A stretch of DNA of 6,739 nucleotides, from positions 1-6,739 of the forward strand of contig CATPAM010000510.1 of the NCBI GenBank assembly GCA_955651735.1, in the 5' to 3' direction. Position 1 is the first letter of the stretch. Each line of letters begins with the position of its first letter. Shown here one piece after another: positions 1 to 6,598 of this stretch. The notes beneath the pieces were generated by a model. The model was not told the origin of the DNA and did no database searches. It was given only the letters and a program-made list of their open reading frames with translations. The translations under genes were made by a program, and so were the position numbers. This DNA is from Candidatus Acidiferrales bacterium. GTDB lineage: Bacteria > Acidobacteriota > Terriglobia > Acidiferrales > UBA7541.

Positions 1-912
1 CACGTGAAGCAGGCCGGCGCGCTGAATGCTCCTGACCGCTTGCGTTTCGATTTCTCGCATTTCGCGCATGTCGATGCGGAAGAGCTGCGCGACATCGAGC
101 AACAGGTCAACGACGAGATTCGCTACAACTGCCAGATCGAAACCAACGTCACCTCGCTCGAAGATGCCCTGGCCTCCGGCGCATTAGCCTTCTTCGGCGA
201 CAAGTATCCCGAGCACAACGTTCGCGTGGTGACCATGCCCGATCCCCGCTCGCCGCGCGGCTTCTATAGCAAGGAGCTGTGCGGCGGTACGCATGTCCAT
301 CGTGTGGGCGACATCGGCGTGTTGAAGATTGTCAGCGAGCAATCCATAGCCGCGGGCGTTCGCCGCATCGAAGCCGTGACCGGTGTAGGCGCCCTGGAGC
401 ATTACCAGCAGCGCGCCCAGCTCCTCAGCCAGATCGCCAGCAAACTCAACGTGGGCGAAGACGCAGTACTAGCGACTGTGGAAAAGCTGTCGGAAACCGC
501 CAAGCACCTTGAAAAGGAGCTGGAAGCCCAGAAACGCAAGGGCGCGCTAGGGCAATTGGATGACCTAACCGCCCAGGTGCAGATGGTCAAAGGGGTCAAG
601 GTTATAGCCGCTGAGGTGGCCAATATCGACCGCGAAGGCCTCCGCCAACTGGTCGATTCCCTGCGTCAAAAGCTGGGCTCCGGGGTGGTCGCCTTGGGCA
701 TGCCCGATGATGGCAAAGTCGCTCTAATAGCGGGGGTTACCAAGGATCTGACCGCTAAAGTCCATGCCGGCAAGCTGATACAAGCGCTGGCCAAACTGGT
801 AGGCGGTTCCGGGGGTGGAAGACCCGATTTGGCGGAGGCTGGCGGAAAAGACACATCGGCACTAAAAAGTGCCTTGCAGTCTATTCCCTCCCTTCTCGAG
901 CCATTGCTATAA
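1..912 (+). CDS. alaS: Alanyl-tRNA synthetase, C-terminal part (5' truncated by window edge)
   Basis: The enzyme charges tRNA-Ala with alanine in the cytoplasm and hydrolyses mischarged Ser- and Gly-tRNA-Ala. The visible 303 residues begin in the middle of the protein: the frame is already open at base 1 (His-Val-Lys-Gln-Ala-Gly), so the GTG at 4 is an internal valine codon and not a start. The sequence runs through RLRFDFSH, typical of the editing (SAD/tRNA-synt_2c) domain. It then has the metal-binding CGGTH motif (Cys codon 280-282, His codon 292-294); the partner HxxxH motif lies outside the window. A coiled-coil-like stretch (about residues 150-185) leads to the C-terminal DHHA1/C-Ala domain, with its glycine-rich GGSGGGRPDLAEAGG segment near the end. 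It ends normally with TAA at 910-912. Full family members are about 870-900 residues, so roughly two thirds is missing. Identification is secure from motif order. Confidence 0.97.
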   Translation, partial: HVKQAGALNAPDRLRFDFSHFAHVDAEELRDIEQQVNDEIRYNCQIETNVTSLEDALASGALAFFGDKYPEHNVRVVTMPDPRSPRGFYSKELCGGTHVHRVGDIGVLKIVSEQSIAAGVRRIEAVTGVGALEHYQQRAQLLSQIASKLNVGEDAVLATVEKLSETAKHLEKELEAQKRKGALGQLDDLTAQVQMVKGVKVIAAEVANIDREGLRQLVDSLRQKLGSGVVALGMPDDGKVALIAGVTKDLTAKVHAGKLIQALAKLVGGSGGGRPDLAEAGGKDTSALKSALQSIPSLLEPLL

Positions 913-929
913 TCCTGCCAGCGTCAGGA
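913..929 (+). terminator. Weak hairpin just after alaS stop
   Basis: The arms TCCTG (913-917) and CAGGA (925-929) are perfectly complementary around a 7-base loop, starting one base after the alaS stop codon. There is no following T run and the stem is only 5 bp, so this is at best a weak or factor-assisted terminator. It could be chance. Confidence 0.25.
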
Positions 930-988
930 ATGTGTCCGAAGCGAGACATACTGGTCGGCTCGCTAGGCGCTGTTGAAAAACCTAAGAC

Positions 989-1006
989 GCCGGGCTAAAG
1001 CCTGGC
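989..1006. repeat. Short hairpin repeat with GGGCTAAAGCC core
   Basis: Arms GCCGGGC (989-995) and GCCTGGC (1000-1006) pair over 7 bp with one G-T wobble around a TAAA loop, followed by AAAACC. The 13-base core CCGGGCTAAAGCC is identical at 5155-5167, in a different intergenic spacer of this window, which makes it an interspersed repeat rather than a one-off. It lies in the 127-base gap between alaS and the transglycosylase gene. I see no clear promoter in this gap. A 6-bp inverted pair (AGCGAG 940-945 / CTCGCT 959-964) is also present. Confidence 0.55.
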
Positions 1007-1039
1007 AAAACCGGTCGATCCAAAGTCGGCCACGACAAT

Positions 1040-1759
1040 ATGCAAAGATGCGTATCAATCCCGGCTTGCCTGTGTATGGCAGCGCTGGTCTTGTGCCCGC
1101 GCCCCGCCAACGCCCAAATCGCTAAGATTGTGGATGATAGCAGCGGCCGCCAATTCTTCATCAATTCCGAGGCGCCCCAAAACAAGTTTAGTTCGGCCAG
1201 GTTTGGTGCGCCCAAGTCTCGCGCAACCATCTACTTGCCTGCCGAATCTTCCTTTACAGGGCCGAGCCGCCCGGCCATGAGCATCGACCGCGACGGCGCC
1301 GAAAAGCTCGTACGCGAAGCCGCGCAGCGCCACCATATGGATCCTGCGCTGGTCCGCGCGGTGATCGAGACGGAATCAGGATGGAACGCGACGGCGAAGT
1401 CGCGCAAAGGCGCTCTGGGTCTGATGCAGTTGATTCCGACCACGGCGGTGCGCTTTGGCGTAAATGACGCATTCAGCCCGCAACAGAATGTGGACGCCGG
1501 GGTTCGATATCTGAAGACGTTGCTGGAACGATACAACGGCAACCTCGATTTGGCGCTGGCGGCGTACAATGCTGGAGAAGGCGCGGTGGATCGCGCGCAC
1601 GGCATCCCGGCGTTTCGCGAAACTCGCGAGTACGTCCAGAAAGTGCAGAATGCTTATTTCCGCCCAGGCTCGGGACGCATGGAAAGTTTGTGGAGCAATC
1701 CGCGCGCGATACGCAAAAACGCCGATCCGAGCGGCCGAATTATTTTCACCAACGATTGA
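1040..1759 (+). CDS. Exported lytic transglycosylase, SLT family
   Basis: This 239-residue protein probably cleaves the MurNAc-GlcNAc bond of peptidoglycan in the periplasm to give 1,6-anhydro ends. Residues 1-25 form a signal peptide with likely cleavage after Ala-Asn-Ala (23-25). The SLT domain (about 86-200, PF01464-type) carries the expected motifs in order: ETES with probable catalytic Glu112, GALGLMQLIP (124-133), and AAYNAGEGAV (174-183). The start is ATG 1040 because it gives the complete signal peptide; no good Shine-Dalgarno sequence is visible before it. A short DUF4124-like motif occurs at residues 31-42 (VDDSSGRQFFIN), and a similar SGRIIFTND forms the extreme C terminus. The next gene is a peptidoglycan amidase, consistent with a joint wall-remodelling role. 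The general family is clear; the exact class and physiological role are not. Confidence 0.9.
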   Translation: MQRCVSIPACLCMAALVLCPRPANAQIAKIVDDSSGRQFFINSEAPQNKFSSARFGAPKSRATIYLPAESSFTGPSRPAMSIDRDGAEKLVREAAQRHHMDPALVRAVIETESGWNATAKSRKGALGLMQLIPTTAVRFGVNDAFSPQQNVDAGVRYLKTLLERYNGNLDLALAAYNAGEGAVDRAHGIPAFRETREYVQKVQNAYFRPGSGRMESLWSNPRAIRKNADPSGRIIFTND

Positions 1760-1766
1760 GTTTTTG

Positions 1767-1818
1767 CGTAGCGACCACCTTCAGGTGGCCCAGCGCCAGC
1801 CTAAAGGCCGCCGCTACG
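1767..1818. repeat. Twin REP-like element with GTAG heads in inverted orientation
   Basis: The outer arms CGTAGCG (1767-1773) and CGCTACG (1812-1818) are perfect inverted copies. Inside lies CCACC-TTCA-GGTGG (1775-1788), a perfect 5-bp hairpin. A second, imperfect hairpin on the complementary strand has a TTTA loop at 1802-1805. Read 5'->3' on each strand, each half starts with GTAG (1768-1771 on +, 1817-1814 on -) followed by a stem-loop, the arrangement of a REP doublet (REPIN/BIME-like). It fills the spacer between the transglycosylase stop and the amidase start. Family assignment is by structure only; it may also shape transcript ends between the two genes. Confidence 0.6.
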
Positions 1819-1823
1819 TAGGC

Positions 1824-1827
1824 AAGG
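1824..1827 (+). promoter_or_regulatory. Ribosome binding site that sets the amidase start
   Basis: AAGG lies 5 bases before ATG 1833, inside the purine-rich stretch AAGGCGGGG. The frame is open further upstream to 1569, but that extension overlaps the transglycosylase gene and runs through the GTAG repeat. The site and the signal peptide that follows favour 1833. Confidence 0.55.
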
Positions 1828-1832
1828 CGGGG

Positions 1833-4010
1833 ATGTTGGCAGGCCAAAATTTTTTGCACAAGGTGTTCGCCCGCGTTTCGCCGGTTTTCCTTGCGCTTGG
1901 CCTCGCCTTCTCCTGCGCGCACTCTTCCCTGGCCCGCGAAGATTCCGACACGCGCAACAATTCCAACCGCCGCCAGGCCGCCGCAACGCAATTTGCCCAT
2001 TCCGAAGATTTGCGCGCTGAGTTGAACAGCAAGCCCGCTGAAAAGCGCAAGCTTTCCGAATACAAGCAAGTGGTTTCCAGCTACCGCCGCGTATACCTGA
2101 TTACGCCGCACGCCGCGGAAGTGCCCGACGCGCTGCTGGCCGTTGCGGAACTTTATTCCGAGATGGGTGATAAATTCGGGCGCAGCTACTATCAGCTTGC
2201 CGCGGATTCCTACAAATTCCTGCTGCACGAATATCCCACCAGCCATTACGGGCAGGACGCTATGCTGCGCTTGGCGCGGCTGCAGAAAGATCAGCTTGGC
2301 GACGGGACGGAAGCGTCGAAAACATTTGAGGAATTCTTGAAGAAGTATCCGCGCTCTTCGCGCAAACGCGAGGCGCAGGAATCGCTGGCAGAACTTGCGT
2401 TGCTGCGCAACGACGAAAATTCGTCGAGCGCAAAGAGTGAAGCCGCTGTCGGCGAGTCGGAAAAAACCGCGGAGGCGGCGGAATCCGCGCGAAGAGTTCC
2501 TCCGGACGCCGTGGCCGTTTACTCGGCCGAGAATTCCGGCAAGGCGCCGCGCTTGCGGCGCATCGGTACCAGCGCTTTGGCGGATTCCACGCGCGTGACC
2601 ATCGATCTGGAAGATTTAGTGCAATACGCTTCAGCGCGTATTCGCAATCCGGACCGCATCTTCTTTGATCTGCACGCGGCGCGGCTCACCCCGGAATTGG
2701 CACGACAGAATATTCACGTGGAAGGTGATTTGCTCTCCGCGGTGCGCGTAGCGCAAAACCAGGCCGGCGTCGTGCGCGTGGTGCTGAACGTCAACGGCGT
2801 AAAGGATTACACCGCTTCCCTGCTGACGAATCCGCCGCAACTGGTGATTGATTTGTACCCTGATTCGCGCGGAGCGGCCGTGCGTGCGGCAAAAGCTGGG
2901 CGCAACGCGCCACAAGAGCCCAGCGGGGAGCCGGGCGTGCAAGCGGTTTCGAGAGCAGCCACACGGGTCGAACCGTTTGGACCTCCAGCCTCGGGCGCGA
3001 GCGGATCAGTCGCTATGGCCGGCCCGAGTGCTCAAGCGCGCCAGCAAGATGCTGGCGCTACCGTTCCGCGCGGTTCTCCATCTCCGGCGCCGAGCAATTC
3101 GAGTTTGGTGCCGAATGGGGGTGGCGGGAAGTCGCGGTCGCAGAAACCGAAATCTGTCGGTGGCAAGCCCGCCGCGGCGGACAGGCCGGATTTGATTCAG
3201 CCGGCGAGCGCGGCGCTGCCCACGCGCGACGGGCAGTCGACTTTGACGCGCACGCTAGGGCTCAAGATTAGCCGCATTGTGATCGATCCCGGGCACGGCG
3301 GGCACGACACCGGAACGATTGGCCCCACGGGCTTGATGGAAAAGGATCTCTGCCTCGATGTGGCGCTGCGGCTCGGCAAAATTATCCAGCAGCGTTTGCC
3401 GGGCGCGGAAGTGGTGTACACGCGCTCGGATGACACGTTTATTCCGCTCGAAGAGCGCACGCGCGTCGCAAACGAATCGAAGGCGGACCTGTTCATCTCC
3501 ATTCACGCGAATTCCAGCCATGACCACGCCGCGCGCGGCATCGAGACCTACTACTTGAACCTGAAGGGTTCGCCGGATGCAATGGTAGTGGCGGCGCGCG
3601 AAAACGCCACGGCGCAAGAGAGCATTCACGACCTGGAAGAGATCGTGAAGAAAATCGCGCGCAGCGAAAAGATCGATGAATCACGCGAATTTGCCGCGGA
3701 CATTCAGGAATCGCTCGCCAGACGAATCCAGAAGCTGAACAAGACCGTGAAAGACCGCGGCGTGCGCAAAGCGCCGTTCGTGGTGCTGGTCGGTGCGGAC
3801 ATGCCGTCCATCCTTACGGAGATTTCGTTCCTCAGCAATCCGGCCGACGAGCAGCTCTTGAAGAAGCCGGAACACCGCCAGCGCGTCGCCGAAGGTTTGT
3901 ATCAAGGCATGGCCAACTACCTCCAGAGCCTCAACAGCATGACCATGAACGTCTCCGGGAAAACCGCTCCCGTAAGCGCCTCAGTTGAACAATCACGGAA
4001 CCAACGCTAA
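1833..4010 (+). CDS. Exported N-acetylmuramoyl-L-alanine amidase with TPR-like, AMIN and Amidase_3 domains
   Basis: This 725-residue zinc hydrolase should cut the amide bond between MurNAc and the stem peptide in the periplasm, as AmiA/B/C enzymes do in cell separation. In order: a signal peptide (about 1-35, Ala-rich core, probable cleavage after Ser-Leu-Ala); helical TPR/YbgF-like repeats (about 75-190); an AMIN domain (about 240-342) that in relatives targets septal wall or envelope; a Pro/Ser/Ala/Gly-rich linker (343-477); and Amidase_3 (about 478-710). Catalytic features are intact: His488 in DPGHGG, Glu503 in MEKDL, His558 in SIHAN, and Glu663 in TEISFLSN. It is longer than E. coli amidases because of the N-terminal repeats and long linker. 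The start at 1833 is chosen from the signal peptide and AAGG; the frame upstream has no protein-like features. It follows the transglycosylase by 73 bases. Part of the linker is encoded by a REP-like hairpin (3038-3061). Confidence 0.93.
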   Translation: MLAGQNFLHKVFARVSPVFLALGLAFSCAHSSLAREDSDTRNNSNRRQAAATQFAHSEDLRAELNSKPAEKRKLSEYKQVVSSYRRVYLITPHAAEVPDALLAVAELYSEMGDKFGRSYYQLAADSYKFLLHEYPTSHYGQDAMLRLARLQKDQLGDGTEASKTFEEFLKKYPRSSRKREAQESLAELALLRNDENSSSAKSEAAVGESEKTAEAAESARRVPPDAVAVYSAENSGKAPRLRRIGTSALADSTRVTIDLEDLVQYASARIRNPDRIFFDLHAARLTPELARQNIHVEGDLLSAVRVAQNQAGVVRVVLNVNGVKDYTASLLTNPPQLVIDLYPDSRGAAVRAAKAGRNAPQEPSGEPGVQAVSRAATRVEPFGPPASGASGSVAMAGPSAQARQQDAGATVPRGSPSPAPSNSSLVPNGGGGKSRSQKPKSVGGKPAAADRPDLIQPASAALPTRDGQSTLTRTLGLKISRIVIDPGHGGHDTGTIGPTGLMEKDLCLDVALRLGKIIQQRLPGAEVVYTRSDDTFIPLEERTRVANESKADLFISIHANSSHDHAARGIETYYLNLKGSPDAMVVAARENATAQESIHDLEEIVKKIARSEKIDESREFAADIQESLARRIQKLNKTVKDRGVRKAPFVVLVGADMPSILTEISFLSNPADEQLLKKPEHRQRVAEGLYQGMANYLQSLNSMTMNVSGKTAPVSASVEQSRNQR
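3038..3061. repeat. REP-like hairpin inside the amidase linker coding region
   Basis: GCGCCAGC (3038-3045) and GCTGGCGC (3051-3058) form a perfect 8-bp stem with the 5-base loop AAGAT. On the - strand it is preceded by GTAG (3061-3058), the same head-plus-stem design as the element at 1767-1818. It encodes residues around Ala-Arg-Gln-Gln-Asp-Ala-Gly-Ala-Thr of the low-complexity linker, so it keeps the frame open and avoids the folded domains. It looks like an intergenic-type repeat captured by coding sequence, although chance in GC-rich linker DNA remains possible. Confidence 0.5.
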
Positions 4011-4029
4011 TCTAGTGGTGTCAAAGAAA

Positions 4030-5133
4030 ATGGTAGGGATGCGCCGTCAATTCCTTTTTGCCTGCCTATGCGCTCTCCTGAGCGTCGCGAAGACCTCCGC
4101 CCAACAAAGCAGTTCGGCCCAGCAGCAGGTTCTGCCCGACGCCTTTGGCAATTGGCACGTCACCGGCTGCGTTGTGGATCTGCAGAAACCTGCCCTCTCG
4201 CAGGAAGCGGGCGAACGCGAATTTCGCCAGTGCCAGTTCACGTCGGGCAAGCAGACGGCCACCATTTGGGCCGGCAGGTATCGCGATCCCAGTAGTTCCT
4301 ACGAGGTGTACACGTCGCTGCTGAGGCCCACAATGCAGCCGTCCACGGTAGGTAGATTTACAGCGGTCGACGACTATGGCCTTATTGCCCTGTTAGGCGA
4401 TGTAGTCTTCGAGGTGCGGAATCCGCGCAACATCTCCACCAAGGACTTGCAGGAGCTCGCCTCCATCGTCGCGGCGCGATCGGCTAAAACGCCCCTGCCC
4501 CCAATTCGCGAGTATCTGCCAAGGGAAGATTTGGTGAACGCGACGCAACGCTATGCGCTCGGGGCGGCGGCGTTGCGGGCGGCAGCAGAATCCGTGGGCA
4601 ATCCGGAGATCGCCGGACTGGCGGACGCGGCGGGGTTCGCACAGGGCGCGGAAGCGATGCTGGCGCAGTATCGGCGGGGCCGTGACAGCGGTGTGCTACT
4701 GTTGATCGATTACCCCACTCCACAGCTTGCGGAATTGCATTTGCGGCATTTAGAGGCTGCGCTTGCAGAAATGGCAAAGAAATCTGGAAGCACGATTGAG
4801 CGCAAAGGGTCGTTGCTGACCATTGTGGTAGCACCCAGTTCGCCGGCGTTTGGCGAGAATTTGCGGGCCGCGGTGACCTACGAGACGCAGGTAACCTGGA
4901 ACGAGCCGAGCCAGACGGCCACCGATCCGCCGTGGGCGGTGGTTCTTTACCGGATTTTTGTTGGTACCGGCGTTTTTATGGTTATGGCGGTGGCGTTTGG
5001 CGTGGCGTTTGGCGGCTTCCGCATTTTCATCAAGAGGTTGCTTCCTGGCAAAGTGTTTGACCGCCCGGAGCAGATGGAAGTGCTGCAACTGGGGCTTACC
5101 GGACACAAGATCGATACACGCGATCTGTATTGA
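4030..5133 (+). CDS. Exported C-terminally membrane-anchored protein, possibly DUF6599-type
   Basis: I do not recognise a defined function. The 367-residue product has an N-terminal signal peptide (MRRQ followed by a Leu/Ala/Cys core, likely cleavage after Thr-Ser-Ala at 22-24) and a long extracytoplasmic region. One hydrophobic segment (302-334) precedes a basic KRLLPGK start to a 33-residue tail, giving a periplasmic domain with a cytoplasmic C terminus. The early LPDAFGNWHVTG segment (from residue 35) and overall plan recall acidobacterial DUF6599 proteins; this is from memory and was not checked. The middle (about 160-215) is Ala-rich and probably helical. No catalytic motif is evident. 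ATG 4030 is preferred; ATG 4039 is equally possible and would shorten it by three residues. The frame also opens at TTG 3985, overlapping the amidase, but this lacks a clear ribosome site. It starts 19 bases after the amidase stop, so co-transcription and an envelope role are likely. Confidence 0.75.
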   Translation: MVGMRRQFLFACLCALLSVAKTSAQQSSSAQQQVLPDAFGNWHVTGCVVDLQKPALSQEAGEREFRQCQFTSGKQTATIWAGRYRDPSSSYEVYTSLLRPTMQPSTVGRFTAVDDYGLIALLGDVVFEVRNPRNISTKDLQELASIVAARSAKTPLPPIREYLPREDLVNATQRYALGAAALRAAAESVGNPEIAGLADAAGFAQGAEAMLAQYRRGRDSGVLLLIDYPTPQLAELHLRHLEAALAEMAKKSGSTIERKGSLLTIVVAPSSPAFGENLRAAVTYETQVTWNEPSQTATDPPWAVVLYRIFVGTGVFMVMAVAFGVAFGGFRIFIKRLLPGKVFDRPEQMEVLQLGLTGHKIDTRDLY

Positions 5134-5153
5134 GGATGCTGCGCTGAGCGATA

Positions 5154-5236
5154 CCCGGGCTAAAGCCCTTCCTTGTGGCGTGTTTTCCCGCGGAACTGAA
5201 GGCCCGCTCCCCCGAACTGAAGTCCGGGGCTTCCAC
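5154..5236. repeat. Cluster of short acidobacterial-type intergenic repeats
   Basis: This block contains GGGC-TAAA-GCCC (5157-5168), a perfect 4-bp hairpin sharing 13 bases with the repeat at 990-1002. It also holds two direct copies of GAACTGAAG 21 bases apart (5193-5201 and 5214-5222). The second copy forms the loop of a CCCCG (5210-5214) / CGGGG (5225-5229) hairpin. It lies 20 bases after the stop of the anchored-protein gene and could act in transcript termination. The rest of the 282-base spacer (5237-5348) has a GCGTGC direct repeat (5279-5284, 5289-5294) but no gene or convincing promoter. Confidence 0.6.
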
Positions 5237-5348
5237 CGGAGCTCGTCTGGGCTGACATCGCACCAAGCTGGGGCGCGGCGTGCCTCAGGCGTGCTGCGCT
5301 CCTGCGGGAAGTAACGCAATTCCCTGCTGGGCGTCTAATCAGTAGGTG

Positions 5349-5399
5349 GTGTCCCGAAACTTTGCATCTGTGCCGGCGTATCGTAAAGTGTCGGGATAC
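5349..5399. promoter_or_regulatory. Long inverted repeat directly before the efflux operon
   Basis: The arms GTGTCCCGAAACTTT (5349-5363) and AAAGTGTCGGGATAC (5385-5399) match as inverted repeats at 13 of 15 positions, plus one G-T wobble and one mismatch (5358/5390), separated by 21 bases. The right arm ends next to the GGAG ribosome site of the membrane fusion protein gene. It could be an operator for a dimeric regulator of the pump, an RNA hairpin in the leader affecting translation, or the ends of a small repeat element. I see no well-spaced -35/-10 pair with confidence, and no regulator gene is in the window. Confidence 0.5.
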
Positions 5400-5403
5400 G
5401 GAG
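5400..5403 (+). promoter_or_regulatory. Probable ribosome binding site of the membrane fusion protein gene
   Basis: GGAG lies 12 bases before ATG 5416, slightly far but the only purine-rich match. An in-frame TTG at 5362 would add 18 residues but falls inside the left arm of the inverted repeat and spoils the lipoprotein signal, so it is rejected as the start. Confidence 0.4.
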
Positions 5404-5415
5404 TGGGTCTCAACT

Positions 5416-6561
5416 ATGCATGTTTTCCAGATTATTCAAAATAGACGGGTTAGGCGCGGTGTCCATGTGCTTGTGTTGATCAGCGCTCTAGCGCTTGTGG
5501 CGGGGTGCGGCAAGACTTCCGCCGGCGACCCGGCCGCGAGTGGCGCGCCACAGGCCATGCCGGTACAGGTGAAGGTCGCACTGGCCGAGAACATCCCCGA
5601 CACTACCGAGTATCTGTCGGTCCTGAAGTCGCGGCACTCGGCGACCATTAGTCCGCACGTGGAAGGGTACATCACGAAAATTTTTGTGAAGTCAGGCGAC
5701 CACGTGACAGCGGGGACACCGCTGGTGCAAATCGATCCGCTGAAGCAGCAAGCGGCGGTGAGCAGTCAGGAAGCGGCGCGGGCGGCGCAAGAAGCGAACT
5801 TGCGTTATGCGCAGATTCAACTGGATCGCGAGCGAAAACTGTATGCGGCGGGCGTGGTGCCGAAGGCGGACGTGGACAACGCGCAGACGAATTACGACGC
5901 CGCCATTGCGCAACTCAAAGCTTTGTCAGAACAGGTCAACCAGCAGCAGGCGGAGCTGCACTACTATCGCGTAGCCGCGCCGATGGACGGAATTGTGGGT
6001 GATATCCCGGTGCGCGTGGGAGAACGCGTGGCGGTGACGACGCTGTTGACTACGGTGGATGAGTTGGGCCCGCTGGAGGCGTACATCTATGTCCCCGCGG
6101 ATCGCGCGCGGAATCTAAAGTTGGGCTTGCCGGTGCATTTGGTGGACGAAGCCGGAAACACGGTCGCGGACACGCGGATCAGTTTTCTCTCCCCACAGGT
6201 GGACACGGAGACGCAAACCGTGCTGGCGAAAGCGCTTCTAGAGAATCCGCGCGGGTTGCGCGTGGCACAGCAAGTGCGCGCGCAGGTGGTGTGGTCCACG
6301 CATGAAGGAACGGTGATTCCGATTCTTGCGGTGACGCGCATCAGTGGACAATTTTTTGCGTTTTTGGCGGTGAAGGACGCGAAGAGCACCGTGGCGCGGC
6401 AGAAGCTCCTGAAAGTGGGCGACACTTTGGGTAACGATTACGTGGTGCTTGAGGGCATCAAGCCGGGCGACCACATTATCACTTCGGGATTGCAGTTTTT
6501 GCAGGACGGTGTGCCGGTGATGGAGCAGGTTCAGCAACAGATGCAGCAGACCGGAAAGTAA
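5416..6561 (+). CDS. RND efflux periplasmic adaptor (membrane fusion) lipoprotein, AcrA/MexA type
   Basis: This 381-residue adaptor links an inner-membrane RND pump to an outer-membrane channel and helps export drugs or other small molecules. Residues 1-30 are a lipoprotein signal peptide (basic NRRVRRG, hydrophobic core) ending in the lipobox VAGC with Cys31 as the lipidated residue. A first lipoyl half (about 74-109, with GDHVTAGTPLVQIDP) is followed by a Gln/Ala-rich coiled-coil hairpin (about 110-180). A second lipoyl half contains YRVAAPMDGIVG (about 184-196), followed by the beta-barrel and membrane-proximal domains with GLQFLQDGVPV near the end. The length matches AcrA/MexA proteins (about 380-400). 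ATG 5416 gives the proper signal peptide. The next gene downstream starts an RND pump, which confirms the assignment. Substrate cannot be inferred. The strong inverted repeat upstream suggests regulation. Confidence 0.95.
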   Translation: MHVFQIIQNRRVRRGVHVLVLISALALVAGCGKTSAGDPAASGAPQAMPVQVKVALAENIPDTTEYLSVLKSRHSATISPHVEGYITKIFVKSGDHVTAGTPLVQIDPLKQQAAVSSQEAARAAQEANLRYAQIQLDRERKLYAAGVVPKADVDNAQTNYDAAIAQLKALSEQVNQQQAELHYYRVAAPMDGIVGDIPVRVGERVAVTTLLTTVDELGPLEAYIYVPADRARNLKLGLPVHLVDEAGNTVADTRISFLSPQVDTETQTVLAKALLENPRGLRVAQQVRAQVVWSTHEGTVIPILAVTRISGQFFAFLAVKDAKSTVARQKLLKVGDTLGNDYVVLEGIKPGDHIITSGLQFLQDGVPVMEQVQQQMQQTGK

Positions 6562-6598
6562 CCGTGATTCCCTTTCGCCGAATGGTGTTCTTTGTAGC

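Noticed and set aside
969..981. GCTGTTGAAAAAC, resembling insertion sequence termini
   Set aside because: There is no matching inverted end, no target duplication and no transposase nearby; too short to call an IS remnant.
1569..1832. Upstream extension of the amidase reading frame overlapping the transglycosylase gene
   Set aside because: It has no signal peptide at its start, reads through the twin hairpin repeat, and overlaps the well-supported SLT gene by 191 bases; ATG 1833 with AAGG and a signal peptide is better.
1921..1940. Possible lipobox at Ala-Phe-Ser-Cys in the amidase signal peptide
   Set aside because: Phe at position -2 does not fit the lipobox pattern, and a standard signal peptidase I site follows at Ser-Leu-Ala.
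1746..2246. Open frame of 166 codons on the - strand
   Set aside because: It is antisense to the amidase signal peptide and TPR region and crosses the repeat; the composition looks like a shadow frame.
4750..5319. Long open frame on the - strand (189 codons)
   Set aside because: It lies opposite the anchored-protein gene and the repeat cluster, has no recognisable domain or ribosome site, and is typical of antisense frames in GC-rich DNA.
5356..5384. Possible -35/-10 promoter (GAAACT ... TATCGT, 17-base spacing)
   Set aside because: The -35 match to the sigma-70 consensus is poor and the hexamers overlap the inverted repeat; not enough to call a promoter.
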